Part shown: piece by piece, positions 51,169 through 63,892 of the stretch | Layout of the letters: every line of letters starts with the position of its first letter | Numbering within the stretch: the stretch's first letter is position 1 | Source: Callorhinus ursinus | Lineage: Eukaryota > Chordata > Mammalia > Carnivora > Otariidae | DNA length: 64,000 nucleotides | Assembly (NCBI RefSeq): GCF_003265705.1 | Contig: NW_020312903.1 | Span: forward strand, 22,116,864-22,180,863 | Direction of reading: 5' to 3' | The notes under the pieces: generated by a model | Seen by the model: only the letters and a program-made list of their open reading frames with translations | Told to the model about the DNA's origin: nothing | Database searches by the model: none | Position numbers and translations under genes: made by a program

Positions 51169-51370
51169 GGGGCGCCTGGATGGCTCAGTCGGTTAAGCGG
51201 TGGACTCCTGATTTTGGCTCAGGTCATGATCCCAGGGTCATGAGATGGAGCCCCACATTGGGCTCCCTGCTCAGTGTGGTCTGCAGGAGGTACCCTTTTT
51301 CCCTTTCCCTCTGCCCCTCCCCCAGTTCATACACTCTTTCTAAAAATAAATAAATGAAATCTTAAAAAAA
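51169..51370 (+). mobile_element. Can-SINE
   Basis: Head GGGGCGCCTGGATGGCTCAG, tail AAATAAATAAATGAAATCTT. Flanks AAGTAACAATAA / AAGTGACAACAA are a likely diverged TSD. Confidence 0.9.
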
Positions 51371-51631
51371 TAAGTGACAACAACAATTCTCGAAGTGTTT
51401 GGGAAAAGAGAAAAATATGGAATCACAGTGATTTCTGAACAATGAGTTTTTCAATTAAATGCCTCACTCCAAGGAAAGCAACTTCTATGACTTAAAAAAA
51501 CTTCAGTAAGATATTCCCAAATGTATGTTTTCCCTCAAAATGATATTTTACAAATTCAATGGAAAATCCATGAATAAAAATCTAACAATTTTTATAGAAT
51601 ATGTAATCAAAAGGACACAAAGCATTTTTTA

Positions 51632-51818
51632 TTTATTTTTTTTAGAGAGAGAGAGCGAGCACACCGTGGGGAGGGGGAGAGGAGGGGGGAATCCCAATCA
51701 GGCTCCATGCTCAGCGCAGAGCCTCATGTGGGGCTGGATCTAACAACGCTGAGAGATCATGACCTGAACCAAAATCAAGAGGCGGTTGCTTAACCGACTG
51801 AGCCATCCAGGCGCCCCC
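51632..51818 (-). mobile_element. Can-SINE
   Basis: Reverse copy with perfect 14-bp TSD CAAAGCATTTTTTA at 51618-51631 and 51819-51832. Confidence 0.92.
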
Positions 51819-52019
51819 CAAAGCATTTTTTAATAGGTGTTTCTTTGAAATGGAAAATGAACATAGCATACATAAATCAGTGATTCTACAAAAATTCTAA
51901 GAGTTGCATAGAATCTATGTTGGCCCAACTATATCCCCTTATTCCTCAATCCATTCTCATCACTGCTACTTTGTCTTTTGATTCTAAAGCAAGGTGCCTG
52001 GAAATCTTAATATATGTGT

Positions 52020-52076
52020 ATGTTAAAAAATATATACATATATATTAAAAAATATATATATACATATATATATTTC
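52020..52076. repeat. TA-rich simple repeat
   Basis: TATACATATATA units broken by two AAAAAA runs. Confidence 0.9.
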
Positions 52077-55016
52077 ACAGTCAAATCCTTTTGGAAGGGG
52101 TTGGGATAAAAAAAGGAAAACAGGTTTCTGATTTTCGACCATTTCTTGAAGACTTTAAAGTGTTAAAGAACATTAGGAATTCCCAAAAGATAGTTACTAT
52201 ATGTAATCTTTCCTAAACTTCTCTGCCCACAGCCCCTATATGCATATCTCATGGATCTTATACTCTGGAAAACACACTTGGGAAATACTGATAAGGTACA
52301 AAGAGGAAAGAAGTTGCTAGTAGCAAACTGAGAGATCTCCCCCAACAGAGAATAATAAATGAACAGATGATAAGAAGAGGCCGACCACAGCTATTCATGA
52401 ATTTCCATTCACTATCTACATCTACTTGGATCTTGGATAGGGCATTATTAGTTTGTATTTTCTTTTTTTTTTTTTAATGATAACGCTTATTATTCTTTAA
52501 TGTAAGTATATTTTCTTTTTTTAAAATATAACCTCTTTCTTATATTCTGTTGCTTTTTCTCTTGCTCTTTTAATACCGAAGTATTTATTGCAACAAGAAA
52601 TTCATTTTTATTATCACAACTATCCCAAAACACTTGATTTCAATTTATTACATTACCACCTCATACAGGTCAACATGTTAATACAGTATAAAAAGCTGCC
52701 AGATATAATCTGGCAACTCATATACATAACTTGACTCACAAATTTTGAAGCCTTGAGCACATCAGTCTAAAATGAACCAGCCAGTATATTCTTTTGAACC
52801 AAGTGAGGTAAACATTTGACTTTTACTTTTTCTATCTGTCTTAGGCACTGTTCAGTTCCTGGTGTACTAGATTGTGACTTCGGAAACTTGATCTCACCCA
52901 CATAAAGATGATTTATTAACTGACCTCATACAATTGACTTTCCCTGTCTATGCTGCCATTTGCTCGCCCACTAAATAAGAATAAATCACTTTTCCAATAT
53001 TTCTTCGATAAGCTAAAAGCACGGAGATAATATTTTAAAGTAGTTTGACCTCCACTGAAGAAAGATATTTTATAGCCAATTGGAACTGAATTCCACTACA
53101 GTTCCAGTGTCATGGGACAAAGATAATATGCTCACTAAAGGGTGATATTAGTGTCATAACAAAATGCTATACCATGATTACCTACATAGAGGACATAATT
53201 TCATGTATTTTACAATGCCTTCAATTAATTATGTCTAATGATAATGACAGCTTAAAATTAGAAATATTAGTTAAAAACTCTACCATTCTTTTTATAAATA
53301 ATATAATAATTAGTATTGCAATTCTGACCCACACCAAATACATTTTCATCAATATTCTATTTATTGAGCATAAAAATCATGATAACGTTGCATTCCTATT
53401 AGGACACTGAAGGAAGTCACGTATATAATCTCACCTTATTCATTTTTAAGTTAGTTGAGCTCAGTAAGGTTCAGATTTTTGCATTTTATTGTCCATTCCC
53501 GCAGAATTATTCGATGCTATGTTTCACTATTTTAGAATTTAGTGACTCAATGGCTTATTTGTTTTATTGACCACTCTTCTCCCCTGCCCTCCTGCACATA
53601 CACAAGCTTGTTACATCCCCATACACGCGTGCACGTGCAGGCAATATAATCCCTTTATAGTACTTTTTAAAAAATAACCAATAACACACTAACCACACTG
53701 AGTTGCCTGGAGAAAGTGACTCTGATTCCAGAACTTGTATATTCAGTGAGGAACAACAGCCAAACACTACTCAACTGAAGAGGAGGAAGATTCTAAAACT
53801 GTGGGGATTTTTAACAAACATGGACACCGAAAGAAGTAATGTGGCTAAAAGGTAGCAAGAACTTAAAAACCCTTCAAAACCCCAATCGATGTCATTGCCG
53901 TTTGCTTTTATTCCCTTTGCCAAAACTAAAGGCTAAAGTGTCCGTTGCTGCCCAGAAACCAAAAGCAAAAAGCAATCCCTACGATGGCAAAGCAGAGATT
54001 CTAAGCTTTTTGCTGTTACAAATCATGAAGTTTTAACCCCAGAGATTTATAAAACATCAACTGCTAATATTTATAATGTGGTTAACGATGGTACAAAGCA
54101 AGAAACCAAGACAGATAAATTCCTGAAGATTAAGCTGCACATATAATTTTCTACCACTTACGACTCAATGTGTTAGTTTTAAGGAATCAGAGATGATAGA
54201 CTATGAGTTAGAAAACGAGGTGATGTCTCAGCTTCTCACATAATCCCTACCGAGGTTCAGTGTCAGCCCTGGAAAGTAGTGAGAGACAGCACCTTACCAA
54301 GACAAAGACAAGCTTAAACACGTGAGTTAGATCTTTGAGCAAAAAAAAATCATTCGCTTTATTAATCCTATGATTTCGGTTTATCCAAAGGCTTGGTGTC
54401 AAAGCTACTTGTAGTTTCTTGGATTTTGACATAACAATTTCCAAGTTAACTGAGGTTTCTGCCTCTTTTTGTGGCAGGATTAAAAATACATCTGGTCTCT
54501 TTGAACACTACTTTTGAGAATATCACCGAAGGCATGTTTGTACTGCAGTTCTCAGGTGAAGACAGCAACATCCCTTATAGACTAGTTCTGAATTTAATTT
54601 CGGCAGACAGGTGCGGCAGTGCTGGCTTGTTTATTTTGGAAGTGGGATGAAACTGGCAATAGCATCTGTTGAATCTCTACTACATGCCTTGTGTCTTTAC
54701 CGAGGGATGAAAGTTTGAACATGCATCATCTAAACTTGAGACTTGTTAAGACATAAGCAGTTCCCCAGGATATAATATTTAGTGAAAGAAAAGTGAAATG
54801 CAGAATAGCGTGCCTATCATTTGGACGATGCCATTTGTATGAAAATAAAGGAGGGGGCATTGCTTGTGTAAGAATGAACTATCAGACACAGAAGACTGCT
54901 GACTGCTTCGAAGTCAGAGAAATTGAACAGCGGGGAACAGAGGACAGTGAGATTTGCACTCTTTACCCTTTTGTGAGTTTTGAGTTATGAACCAAATGAG
55001 TGTACAGCCTCTTTTA

Positions 55017-55215
55017 TTTTTTATTTATTTTTAAAAGATTTTATTTATTTATTTGAGAGGCAGAATGAGAGAGCATGAAAGGGAAGAGGGTCAGAGGGAG
55101 AAGCAGACTCCCTGCTGCTGAGCAGGGAGCCCGATATGGGACTCGATCCCAGGACCGTGGGATCATGACCTGAGCCGAAGGCAGTCGCTTAACCAACTGA
55201 GCCACCCAGGCACCC
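55017..55215 (-). mobile_element. Can-SINE
   Basis: Reverse copy with perfect 14-bp TSD TACAGCCTCTTTTA at 55003-55016 and 55216-55229. Contains a CTG triplet duplication in CCCTGCTGCTGAGCAGG. Confidence 0.94.
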
Positions 55216-55328
55216 TACAGCCTCTTTTAAAAATGGACTTTTTCTTCCCTAAAGTTCCTCTCTCAATAACTCACATTATCTTGTTCCAATCTTGAAAACG
55301 TTATTGCCACTTAAGGGCTTGAATCCAG

Positions 55329-55412
55329 AATATAAAAAATATTAAAAAATAAAATAAATAAAAATAAAAATTTTAAAATAAAAATAAATAAATAAAATTA
55401 AAAAAAAAAAAA
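55329..55412. repeat. A-rich low-complexity tract
   Basis: Irregular AAATA/AAATAAA units ending in A12, with no SINE body attached. Confidence 0.85.
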
Positions 55413-55654
55413 GCCCTATGAGAGAACTGCTCTATGCCTTAAGACCTTCAGATCTAGGATACTATAGCAGATACCCTTTAAAGGAGTAAAAACTTGCTTA
55501 TAAATACAATTGATAACTAAAAATTTATATCAACTCACTTCATTGAATATTTGCTAGAGATTTCCCATAATTCCATGGTCCTCACCTGTGGGGATATGTG
55601 GCCACCTTGCTTTTTCCCTTATCTTAACCATACCACCATCTACTTCGACTCAAT

Positions 55655-56037
55655 CCCATGAGTGTCAACCCTAAATGTAGATTAGAATTGTGTGGGATGC
55701 TTTATTTTATTTTAAAGATTTTATTTATTTGAGAGAGAGAGCATGAGCAAGGGGAGGGAACGGACAGGGAGGGAGGGAGAAACAGACTTCCAGCTTAGCA
55801 GGGAGCCCAACTTAGGGCTCCATCCCAAGACCCTGGGATCATGACCTGAGCCGAAGGCAGACGCTTAACTGAGTAAGCCACCCAGACGCCCCACTTAGAA
55901 TGCTTTTGAAAGGTTACCAATGTCTGTTCCCTACTCCCAGAGAGTCTGATCCAATTTGCTTTAAATTAGGCCTGGTATTGTTATGTTTCATGTGCCCCCT
56001 AAGTAATTCTAATCCGCAGCCAGGGTTGAGAACCAAT
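55655..56037 (+). mobile_element. MER5A-like (hAT-Charlie) relic, split by a SINE
   Basis: The ends GAGTGTCAACCCT and AGGGTTGAGAACC form the inverted termini of the MER5 type. The interior has TTAGAATTGTGTGGGA, GAGAGTCTGATCCAA and AGTAATTCTAATCCGCAGCC. The SINE occupies 55703-55892. Confidence 0.5.
55703..55892 (-). mobile_element. Can-SINE inside a MER5A-like element
   Basis: Reverse copy with GAGAGAGAGCATGAGCAAGG and head ending AAGCCACCCAGACGCCCC. Flanks GGATGCTTTA / GAATGCTTTT suggest the TSD. Confidence 0.9.
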
Positions 56038-56043
56038 GCATAG

Positions 56044-56145
56044 TCCTTAGATATTAGGCATTACCTGAGGCTAGATAATACTACCTGCCTCATATCCTTA
56101 GATACTAGGCATTACCTGAGGCTAGGCAATACCACCTGCCTCATT
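56044..56145. repeat. 51-bp tandem duplication
   Basis: Units 56044-56094 and 56095-56145 both read TCCTTAGATAyTAGGCATTA with CCTGAGGCTAG and ACCTGCCTCA following; about five differences. Confidence 0.85.
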
Positions 56146-56739
56146 ACCCTAGAGGATGAGCCTAGAACTCAACACTAGCCTTTTCCCACCTGCCCAAGTA
56201 TGAATAAAAAATATACTGATAACTGGAATCTGACTATAGGGGACCATACACTGAGAAAATAATTGGGGAGAATTGCCTCATTCTTTATGTCTTGCTCTAT
56301 AAACTAGACTCCAGACTGTACATATATATTACAATTTATAGGACATAGCACCCTGAATTCAATTATCCTTTCTCCAAAGTCAAAAAGAAAAGCCCCAGGC
56401 CAGCCACTCTTCCTGTTTTTTTGCCAGAGACTTCTGAAAGCTAAATTTCAGTTTGAGGGTTTTGTTTGGTTGTATCACTGCTCAAAAGGATTATATCTTA
56501 ATCTTTTAGATGAAGGGTTTCTGACCAGACTTCAGGTCAAGTGTATGAGTATTCTGATTTTTTTTTAATGTGCATATATTCATTTTCCTAGGGAGGTAAG
56601 TCAATATGATCAGATTCTGAAAAGGAGTCCATAACCAAGGTTTCTAGGCATATGAGAGCCTCCCCAACAGAGGAATCTCTTCAAAGATTTTGTCTGGCTC
56701 TGGGAAACAGCTTGGTGTCCATATTGGTAAGGAAGAAGT

Positions 56740-57050
56740 TAAACTGTCACTCTTTGCAGATGACATGACACTATATGTACATATACAGACTCTACCAAAA
56801 AACTATTAGAAGTAGCAAATGAATTCAGTAAAGTTGTAGGATACAAAATTAATACCCAGATATCAGTGGCATTTCTCTACATTAATAACGAAGTAGCAGA
56901 AAGAGAAATTAAGATAAACACTCCATTTACAATTGCACCAAAAAGAATAAAATACCTAGGGATGAACATAACCAAAGAGGTGAAAGACCTGTACTCCGGA
57001 AACCATAAAACACTGCTGAAAGAAATTAAAGATGACATGATACACACTTT
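56740..57050 (+). mobile_element. L1 ORF2 reverse-transcriptase fragment
   Basis: Codes for KLSLFADDMTLYV, the F-A-D-D catalytic motif of L1 reverse transcriptase, then a frame break near 56785. It then reads FLYINNEVAEREIKINTPFT, continuing to KYLGMNITKEVKDL. Neither the 5' nor the 3' end of L1 is present, and there is no tail. Better preserved than the other L1 pieces here. Confidence 0.78.
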
Positions 57051-58354
57051 TAATATCCTACAATTTTGTCCATTATACTTCAACAAAGCTGAATTAAAAA
57101 AAGAGAGAGAGAGAGTGTTAGCCCTTCTGGTTTGGTTCTTCCCCTGCCTTCTCCCAGATTGCTGAGAGTCGACCATATATGGGGCCTTGTGATGAGGTTA
57201 CCCTCCAATGAATTAGCCGTTGCTTCCACCCAGGTCATAAGAGTCCATCTGTTCCACTAAAAAGATGCTTACCTCTGAAAGTATTAATGCCAAGTAAATG
57301 AGGCAGAGCACTGGAATTGATAATTCTGCAGACCCAGTGCTGAGCTAACGAGGGACTCTGACATATTTACCCCTCTCAGCAGTCACAGAGAGCGTTTATC
57401 ACTAGGATAGCTGGTAGCTCATGGCTTCAAGCAGGAGAACAATTACCTCTGAATTCCTCCACGCTGAGGAGCCATCACTGCTATTTGCACTAGAGGGACA
57501 AACTCAGGTTTTCTTTACTCAGAGTGAGTAGTTAGACTTTGCTGTAAGCAGAGAAATGAAATGGCCTCTTGCTTTTATTACACTAGCAGATTTCTGCCCA
57601 GGAAGTGAAGTGTGGCTATTCTGTATGTACGCTGCAATTCAACCTGGGGGTGTACAAAGCCTGGCTACTCCATATCGTCCAATAATTTACCTAAAATCAC
57701 CTTCAAACATGCTCGTATTTCCCCCACGTTCAAAAACAAAACAAACACACAGACCTTCCTATGGCATTGCTGACTAATGATACCTGATTTGCAAAAACTC
57801 TCTTCAGTTGTTGTCTTCCCAGACCTCCTTCTGAAGCAATTGGCACTGCTGATCCCCCCTCTTCTGGAAAACCCCCCTCCGCTTCACGAGGCTGTCTTTC
57901 CAATCCTCCCACTGTCTCACTGATTTTTCCTTCTCAGTTATTATAGTTTCCCTTTTGTAATCTTTACCTCTGAGTATCTTAATCACCTCAGGGACTTAAA
58001 TTATTAACTCTTCTACATCCTCAAATTCTGAAAGGTTTTCTGAGTTTCGAAACTTACCTTCCCAATATCATACAAATGTCTGAGGAGCAGCTTTAGAATT
58101 GACATTACCAAGACTAAAAATGCTCTTTTCCCCTCCACAAGGAGTAGGAACGACCACAGTTCAGTTGGTAACCACCATTACATTGGTTGTCCTAGCTGAA
58201 GACAGCAGAGCTATTTTCAACCTCCTATTGAGCTTTATCTTACGATATCCACCTGACACCCTAATATCCTGCCCTTTCTTTAAAGATCACTGATACACTG
58301 GTTCTGGCCACTAGCCGGCGCTACTCAGTAATTTCCCAATTGTTCATCTCCAAA

Positions 58355-59045
58355 TAATGGGTAGAGCGCACTGCTTTTGGAGCCAGAGAACTTTGTTTCA
58401 AATTCCAACTCTGTCACTCCTGTACCACTGGTAAAGTTACTTAATGTCTCTGATCTTCAGTTTCTATAGCTGTAAGTAGGGCCTCAAAATATTTATCCCA
58501 TGGGTGTATTGATAGAAATAGTTAAGACCATGCTTAGTAGAGTTCCTATCACCCAACACCCAGTCCACAGTAGCTATTATTATTACTGGTACTGCTTCAT
58601 CCACAAATCTTTCCCGGTCTACTCTAATCCTAAACTTCCCCTAAGATGCTGGTAGACAGATTTTGAGCCACAGTGGAATCCAAATGACCATTTACCAGCT
58701 ATGTAACCTAAGTCAGCTTATTTGATTTCTTTGATCCTTATTTAGTTCCATCATCAGAAAATTGCATCAAAGCAGGTGCAAGAATTAAATGTAGAGTATT
58801 TACCATAGGCAATGGCTCAATATAACTTCGGAAAAAAGTTTCCTATCTTCTACACGGTGTAAGAAAGTTCTCAGTTAGCCAGTGTTTTGGTTGGTTTCCT
58901 TTCTGCCCTTTACATTCATCTTAATTCTTTGACTATCTTGTCAGTGTGTTCAGGACAAGGAGTGTATCTGATACTTATTCTGTTTCTCTATCAACCCCTA
59001 GAAAATACTGAGCTCACAACAGGCACCAATAAATATTGCTGATGG
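58355..59045 (+). repeat. Two MIR relics and an L2 relic
   Basis: 58360-58580: GAGCGCACTGCTTTTGGAGC to TCTCTGATCTTCAGTTTCTA (MIR). 58650-58835: CCAGCTATGTAACCTAAGTC (MIR). 58890-59045: ACAGGCACCAATAAATATTG (L2 end). Confidence 0.6.
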
Positions 59046-60539
59046 AGCCATGACACTAGCTGCACTTGCTGGCTCCAACATAAAACACAGGCACACAGAG
59101 AAAAATAAACTCAGAAATAAGTATCTTTGAACAATTAGTCATGCGAGAAATCTAAAAGATGCTGGCATCAGCTTTGCCATCTTTTCCGATTGAAAAGATC
59201 AAATTATATAGCCTGAATCAGAGTAATAACCATGTCATCATTTTTCTCCTTCGGTACATACATAAAAGTACATTGCTGTTATACTAGATAAAAAAAGAAG
59301 AAGAAAGAAGGAAATCATTTTCTATTAGGTAAGAGGGGGAGAAGTCTCTGATGTGTACCTTTGAGTGTACTAGTTAGCAACATCATGGCTACTAGTCTTG
59401 AAGTAACAGATCCCTGTGCTTGAAAGAAGCAAATCTCTGTCCTTAAAAACAAAAATGGATCATCAAATTTGAGAAAACAGGTTAGCGTGGGAAATGCAAA
59501 TTTTCTGCAAAAAGAAGATAACTATACATGCAAGCAACGATTACATTTTTAAAATGAAACCCTGGAGGGGGTAAGAATTCAGAAGGTCCAAGTGTGGAAA
59601 CTACATCACAGGATGTCTTCATGGAGATAAGAGGTCCAGTGCAGTACAGGAGTGGTGATATGTGCACTGAAGATACACTGTGGATGATCTGAAGAGTGTT
59701 CAGACCAGAAATAATTTGAAAGTAATTAAAGTAGTATCCTCCAATATTCTCAAACGTAAGACTTTTAAACTGGAAAATGTTTTGATCCATGTATATAAAA
59801 TGATAATAATGATGTCTAAAATATGTGTATGTATTTTACCAATTATATATATATATATTGTGATATTTCTTTGTAACTTTCAAACTAATTCCATTTATTT
59901 TATCTGATTCCTATGCTAATAAAGGAAAAGTATAGCGCTCATTTTCACACTAATCATTCTATAAAGAAACAATAGATAGGGATACCTAAACTCTTCCTTC
60001 AGGAAAAGAGCACTCGGAGAGATTATCCAGCTGAATATTCGGAAGTCTTCAAAGATATACACAGCTTCTAAAGTAGTAATGATAAAGCCCATCAAAAAAT
60101 AGAAGCGAAAGATTATACATGTTTGGATAACGGTGAGCCATGAAATGTACTGATTTATTCACACACGAAAGGTTTCACAGCCACTCTTACTTCACTCACC
60201 AGTTCTACTCTGAAAGGACAGATACTTGTGGGGACAGATCACTGCATTATTTTCCATATATGCTACTCATTCTTCAAAGTTGATACTAAGAGGATCGACA
60301 CATCCATGTGTGCTGATTCCTCTGCCTGGCTCTTAGAAGAGAATTAATGGGCTCTAAAGGGAGCTGCCATTAGTGTTCTGAAGACTGCTGCAGAGTTACG
60401 AGGACAGACTTTGAACGAAGAAACATGGAGCCTCTGAAAATTCAAGCGTTACGATGGCTGGATTGCATGGGAATGACTGGTTGGTGTTCATATTGTAGAA
60501 TTTTATTCTGGTAAAGAATAAACCCACATGTTTGGATAA

Positions 60540-61115
60540 TAACAGTAGCTTATTATATCCTGGCAACTATTCTAAGGGCTTTTCATGGATTAACCAATTT
60601 CATGATATATAAGAAAAGTACTATTAATATTGATATTTATAGATGAGAAAACTGAGGTTGAGAGCTGTTAAGTAACTTATCTGAGGCCAAACAATTAATA
60701 GGTAGAAGTTTCAGGAATCATTCTCTGGAAGTCTTAACCTGCTGTCCTTCCTCTCAAACATGAACATTTTTCACTAATTTTGAATGAAACCCTCAGTAAA
60801 TGCATTTGAAGAGTCCGCATCACTTTCTAGGAAAATAAATTGAAATGAATTCCAGAATTAAAAAGTTAAAACATATTACCAAATAATATATTTATTCTAG
60901 GAAAAAACATAATTGATTTGGGGAAGATTCACAGACGTGCAAAATGGGAAAAACATGTATCAGTCTTCTAGTTTTAATAATGAAGAAATGGATTCCCAAA
61001 GAGGTTGACTTAATTTACCCAAGGTCATATAGGTAGATACAAGTACAGCAAAATAAATAACACAGATATTCATATTACCAGTCCAGTGACCATACTCTTA
61101 TATCACAATTCAGAA
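60540..61115 (-). repeat. Two MIR relics
   Basis: 60545-60760: ATAGATGAGAAAACTGAGGTTG and the following phrase. 60970-61115: TTACCCAAGGTCATATAGGT. Both in the reverse MIR pattern. Confidence 0.55.
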
Positions 61116-61544
61116 TCTGAAATCCTCTACTTCCTCTAATTTATCATCTGAGAAGGCAGAATATAGTACATATCTTCAAAGTTAATCGTTGAATTTTTAA
61201 CAGAGAGCCATCTGTCCTGGTTAATCTAGGGAGCATACACAAGAGTTTACTGAAATGGCTTGCTGCTATAAGGTGCACAATCTGTGAAAGGCAGACAAAT
61301 GTAAAACGAGAGCAAGCTTTCATTCCTGAGGACTTCCAAAGAGACTGTTATTACATAAAAATGACAACTGCCATATCAAGATCAAGTACACCAACTAGTT
61401 TATGACTTAAAGCTAAATTGAAGGTGACCAGTAATTAACATTCCATCCTAGGTAATAACTTAGCCAAAGAACAGTAAGCAGCTTTCTTTTTTTTTATTTA
61501 AGGTAAAACCTATTTTAGTATATTTTGTATATTTTTATTTACAG

Positions 61545-61718
61545 TTTTATATAATTTTCCTCAGATTTATTAAAGTATAACTGACAAACAAAAATTTAAA
61601 TAAAAATTATTGAAAATGTACAACTTGATGTTTTGATACATGTATATACATTGTGAAATAATAACCACAATCAAGCTAATTAATATACTTATTTCACATA
61701 GTTAAGATTTTCTTTTTC

Positions 61719-61761
<43 letters not shown>

Positions 61762-62560
61762 TGAGAACACTTACAATCTATCATCTTAGCAAATTTGAAG
61801 CGTACAATAAAATATTTTAAACTATAGTCGTGTTGCTTATACATTGGATTTCCAGAACTTACTCATCTTGAATAACTGAAACTTTGTACACCTTGATCAA
61901 CATCTTTCCACCCAACAGCAAAGAAACATACACTCTTCTCAAGGGCACTGAAAACATTCTCCAGCATAGATCACATGTTAGGCCACAGAACAAGTCTTAA
62001 CAAATTTAAGAAAATAGAAATCATTCCAAGGATCTTTTCTGACCACAATGGAATGAAACTACAAATCAATAACAGTAAGAAAACAGTAAAATTCATAAAT
62101 ATGTGGAAACAACACACTCTTGAACAACCATTGGGTCAATAATGAAATCAAAAAGAATTTTAGAAGTATCTCAAGACAAATAAAAATGAAAACACAACAT
62201 ACCAAAACTTAGGGGATGCAGCAAAAGGGATACTAAGAGGTTAAGTTTATAACAATAAACCCTGACATTAAAAAAAGAGAGAAAGATCTCAAATAAATGA
62301 ACTAATTTTACATCTCAAGGAACTAGATAAAGAACAAATAAGACCAAAGTTAGCAGAAACAAGGAAATAATAAAGACTAGAGTAGAAATAAATCACACAG
62401 AGAATAAAAACAATAGAAAAAAAAACTAAGAGCTGTTTGAGAAGATAAAATTGATCAATCTTTAGGTGTACTGAGAAGACTCAAATAAATTAAATCAGAA
62501 AGGGCAGACAATGTAACGGACGCTTCAGAAATAAAAAGGCTCATGAAGGACTATAATGGG
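61545..62560 (+). mobile_element. L1 fragments (3' UTR-like, then ORF2)
   Basis: 61560-61905 has ATTGTGAAATAATAACCACAATC, a TG array and GGATTTCCAGAACTTACTC, as in an L1 3' UTR. 61920-62560 has L1 ORF2 phrases (GATCACATGTTAGGCCACAG, AGGGATACTAAGAGG, CAGAAATAAAAAGGCTCATG). Decayed, with stops throughout. Confidence 0.55.
61720..61761. repeat. TG microsatellite
   Basis: About 20 TG units within L1 3' UTR-like sequence. Confidence 0.95.
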
Positions 62561-63032
62561 GAGATGTTTTTCAAGTAAGTTGATTTCTTGCTTAGCCACA
62601 TTGTTGCCATTATATAAGCCTGGGTTCCACTGTATTATGTAATTGAAATGTGTGCCCAAGGTACACACTGCACATTGGTACCCAAGCAAAGATAAGGAGA
62701 AAGAGGGCCCGGCCAGATTTCTTTACCTTGAGAAAAAATGTTGGGTTTTGATTCTGCAGATAACAGGCTTTTTGTAAAAGGGGACAAATACAAAACAGAA
62801 GAAAGAAGCCAAAAAGCATGTCTGAGTATAACCATCATTTATCAACACATACATGGGTCTATGCATACATACCAGGTTGCTAAATTTGTTTCTACCTTGA
62901 AGTCCCTAGATTAAAGTATTGTTTGTTTCATTTCTCCTCTGACCACCCTGTATACCAAATATGTCTTGGTCTGTATGTTGTTGGGGTTAGGTCTGTTGGA
63001 ATCAGTGCTCCATTAATAAAGTAAATTTCTGA

Positions 63033-63229
63033 GGGCGCCTAGGTGGCTCAGTTGGTTAAGTGACTGCCTTTGGCTCAGGTCATGAACCTGGGAGTCCCAG
63101 GATCGAGTCCCACATCGGGCTCCCTGCTCAGCAGGGAGTCTGCTTCTCCCTCTGACCCTATCCCCTCTGATGTGCTCTCTCTCTCTCATTCTCTCTCTCA
63201 AATAAATAAATAAAATCTTTAAAAAAAAA
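63033..63229 (+). mobile_element. Can-SINE
   Basis: A complete copy with perfect 15-bp TSD AAAGTAAATTTCTGA at 63018-63032 and 63230-63244. Confidence 0.94.
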
Positions 63230-63736
63230 AAAGTAAATTTCTGAAAAGGCACTGTTTATTTTCTTCCTCTCAAAAATAAGGACTGAATTGTTCAGAACTG
63301 GTTTGCATATTTTAACTGGTCAGTCTAAACTGGCTTCTAGAATTGCATACTTTAAATATGTCCAGTTCAATGAATAATAGTAAGTCTCTGCTTATTAAAA
63401 AAAATATAACCTATTACTTAAGTTGTTCATGCAATTTTCTGGTAAAGATAACTAGAATTACAAATTCCTTCATATGAGAAAAAAGCCTTTACTTACAAAA
63501 TCAAGTTATTGGTTTTTTTTCTGATATCTTCATCCAGGCATTTATTTAACAAATATTTACTGGAACCAAACACATGTCAAGAGCAAAGCAAAGGACACCT
63601 ATTACCTATTACACACTCGTTCCAGGTTTTTGTGTATTTCTCAACTGGCATTGGACCAAAATTCAAGAGAAATAATGCTTATGTTATAAATGACTACATA
63701 TGAAATATATGTATTAATGTGTATATATATATATAT

Positions 63737-63892
63737 TTTTTTAAGATTTTGGTTATTTATTTGAGAGAGAGAGAGAGAGAAGCAGGCTCCCCTCTGAGTA
63801 GGAAGCCCGACGCGGGGCTCGATCCAAGGACCTGGAGATCGTGACCCAAGTCAAAGGCAGTTGCCTAACAAACTGAGCCACCCAGGCACCCC
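63737..63892 (-). mobile_element. Can-SINE, shortened copy
   Basis: Reverse copy of about 155 bp; the GA-rich part is short. The head ends GAGCCACCCAGGCACCCC. It abuts a TA run on one side and a T run on the other. Confidence 0.88.

Noticed and set aside
56866..57165. 99-codon frame resembling a protein
   Set aside because: Part of an L1 ORF2 fragment with a frame break just upstream and no L1 ends; not a host gene.
3922..63892. tRNA-like heads with A and B boxes
   Set aside because: They belong to tRNA-Lys-derived SINEs with CT-rich bodies and A-tails, not tRNA genes.
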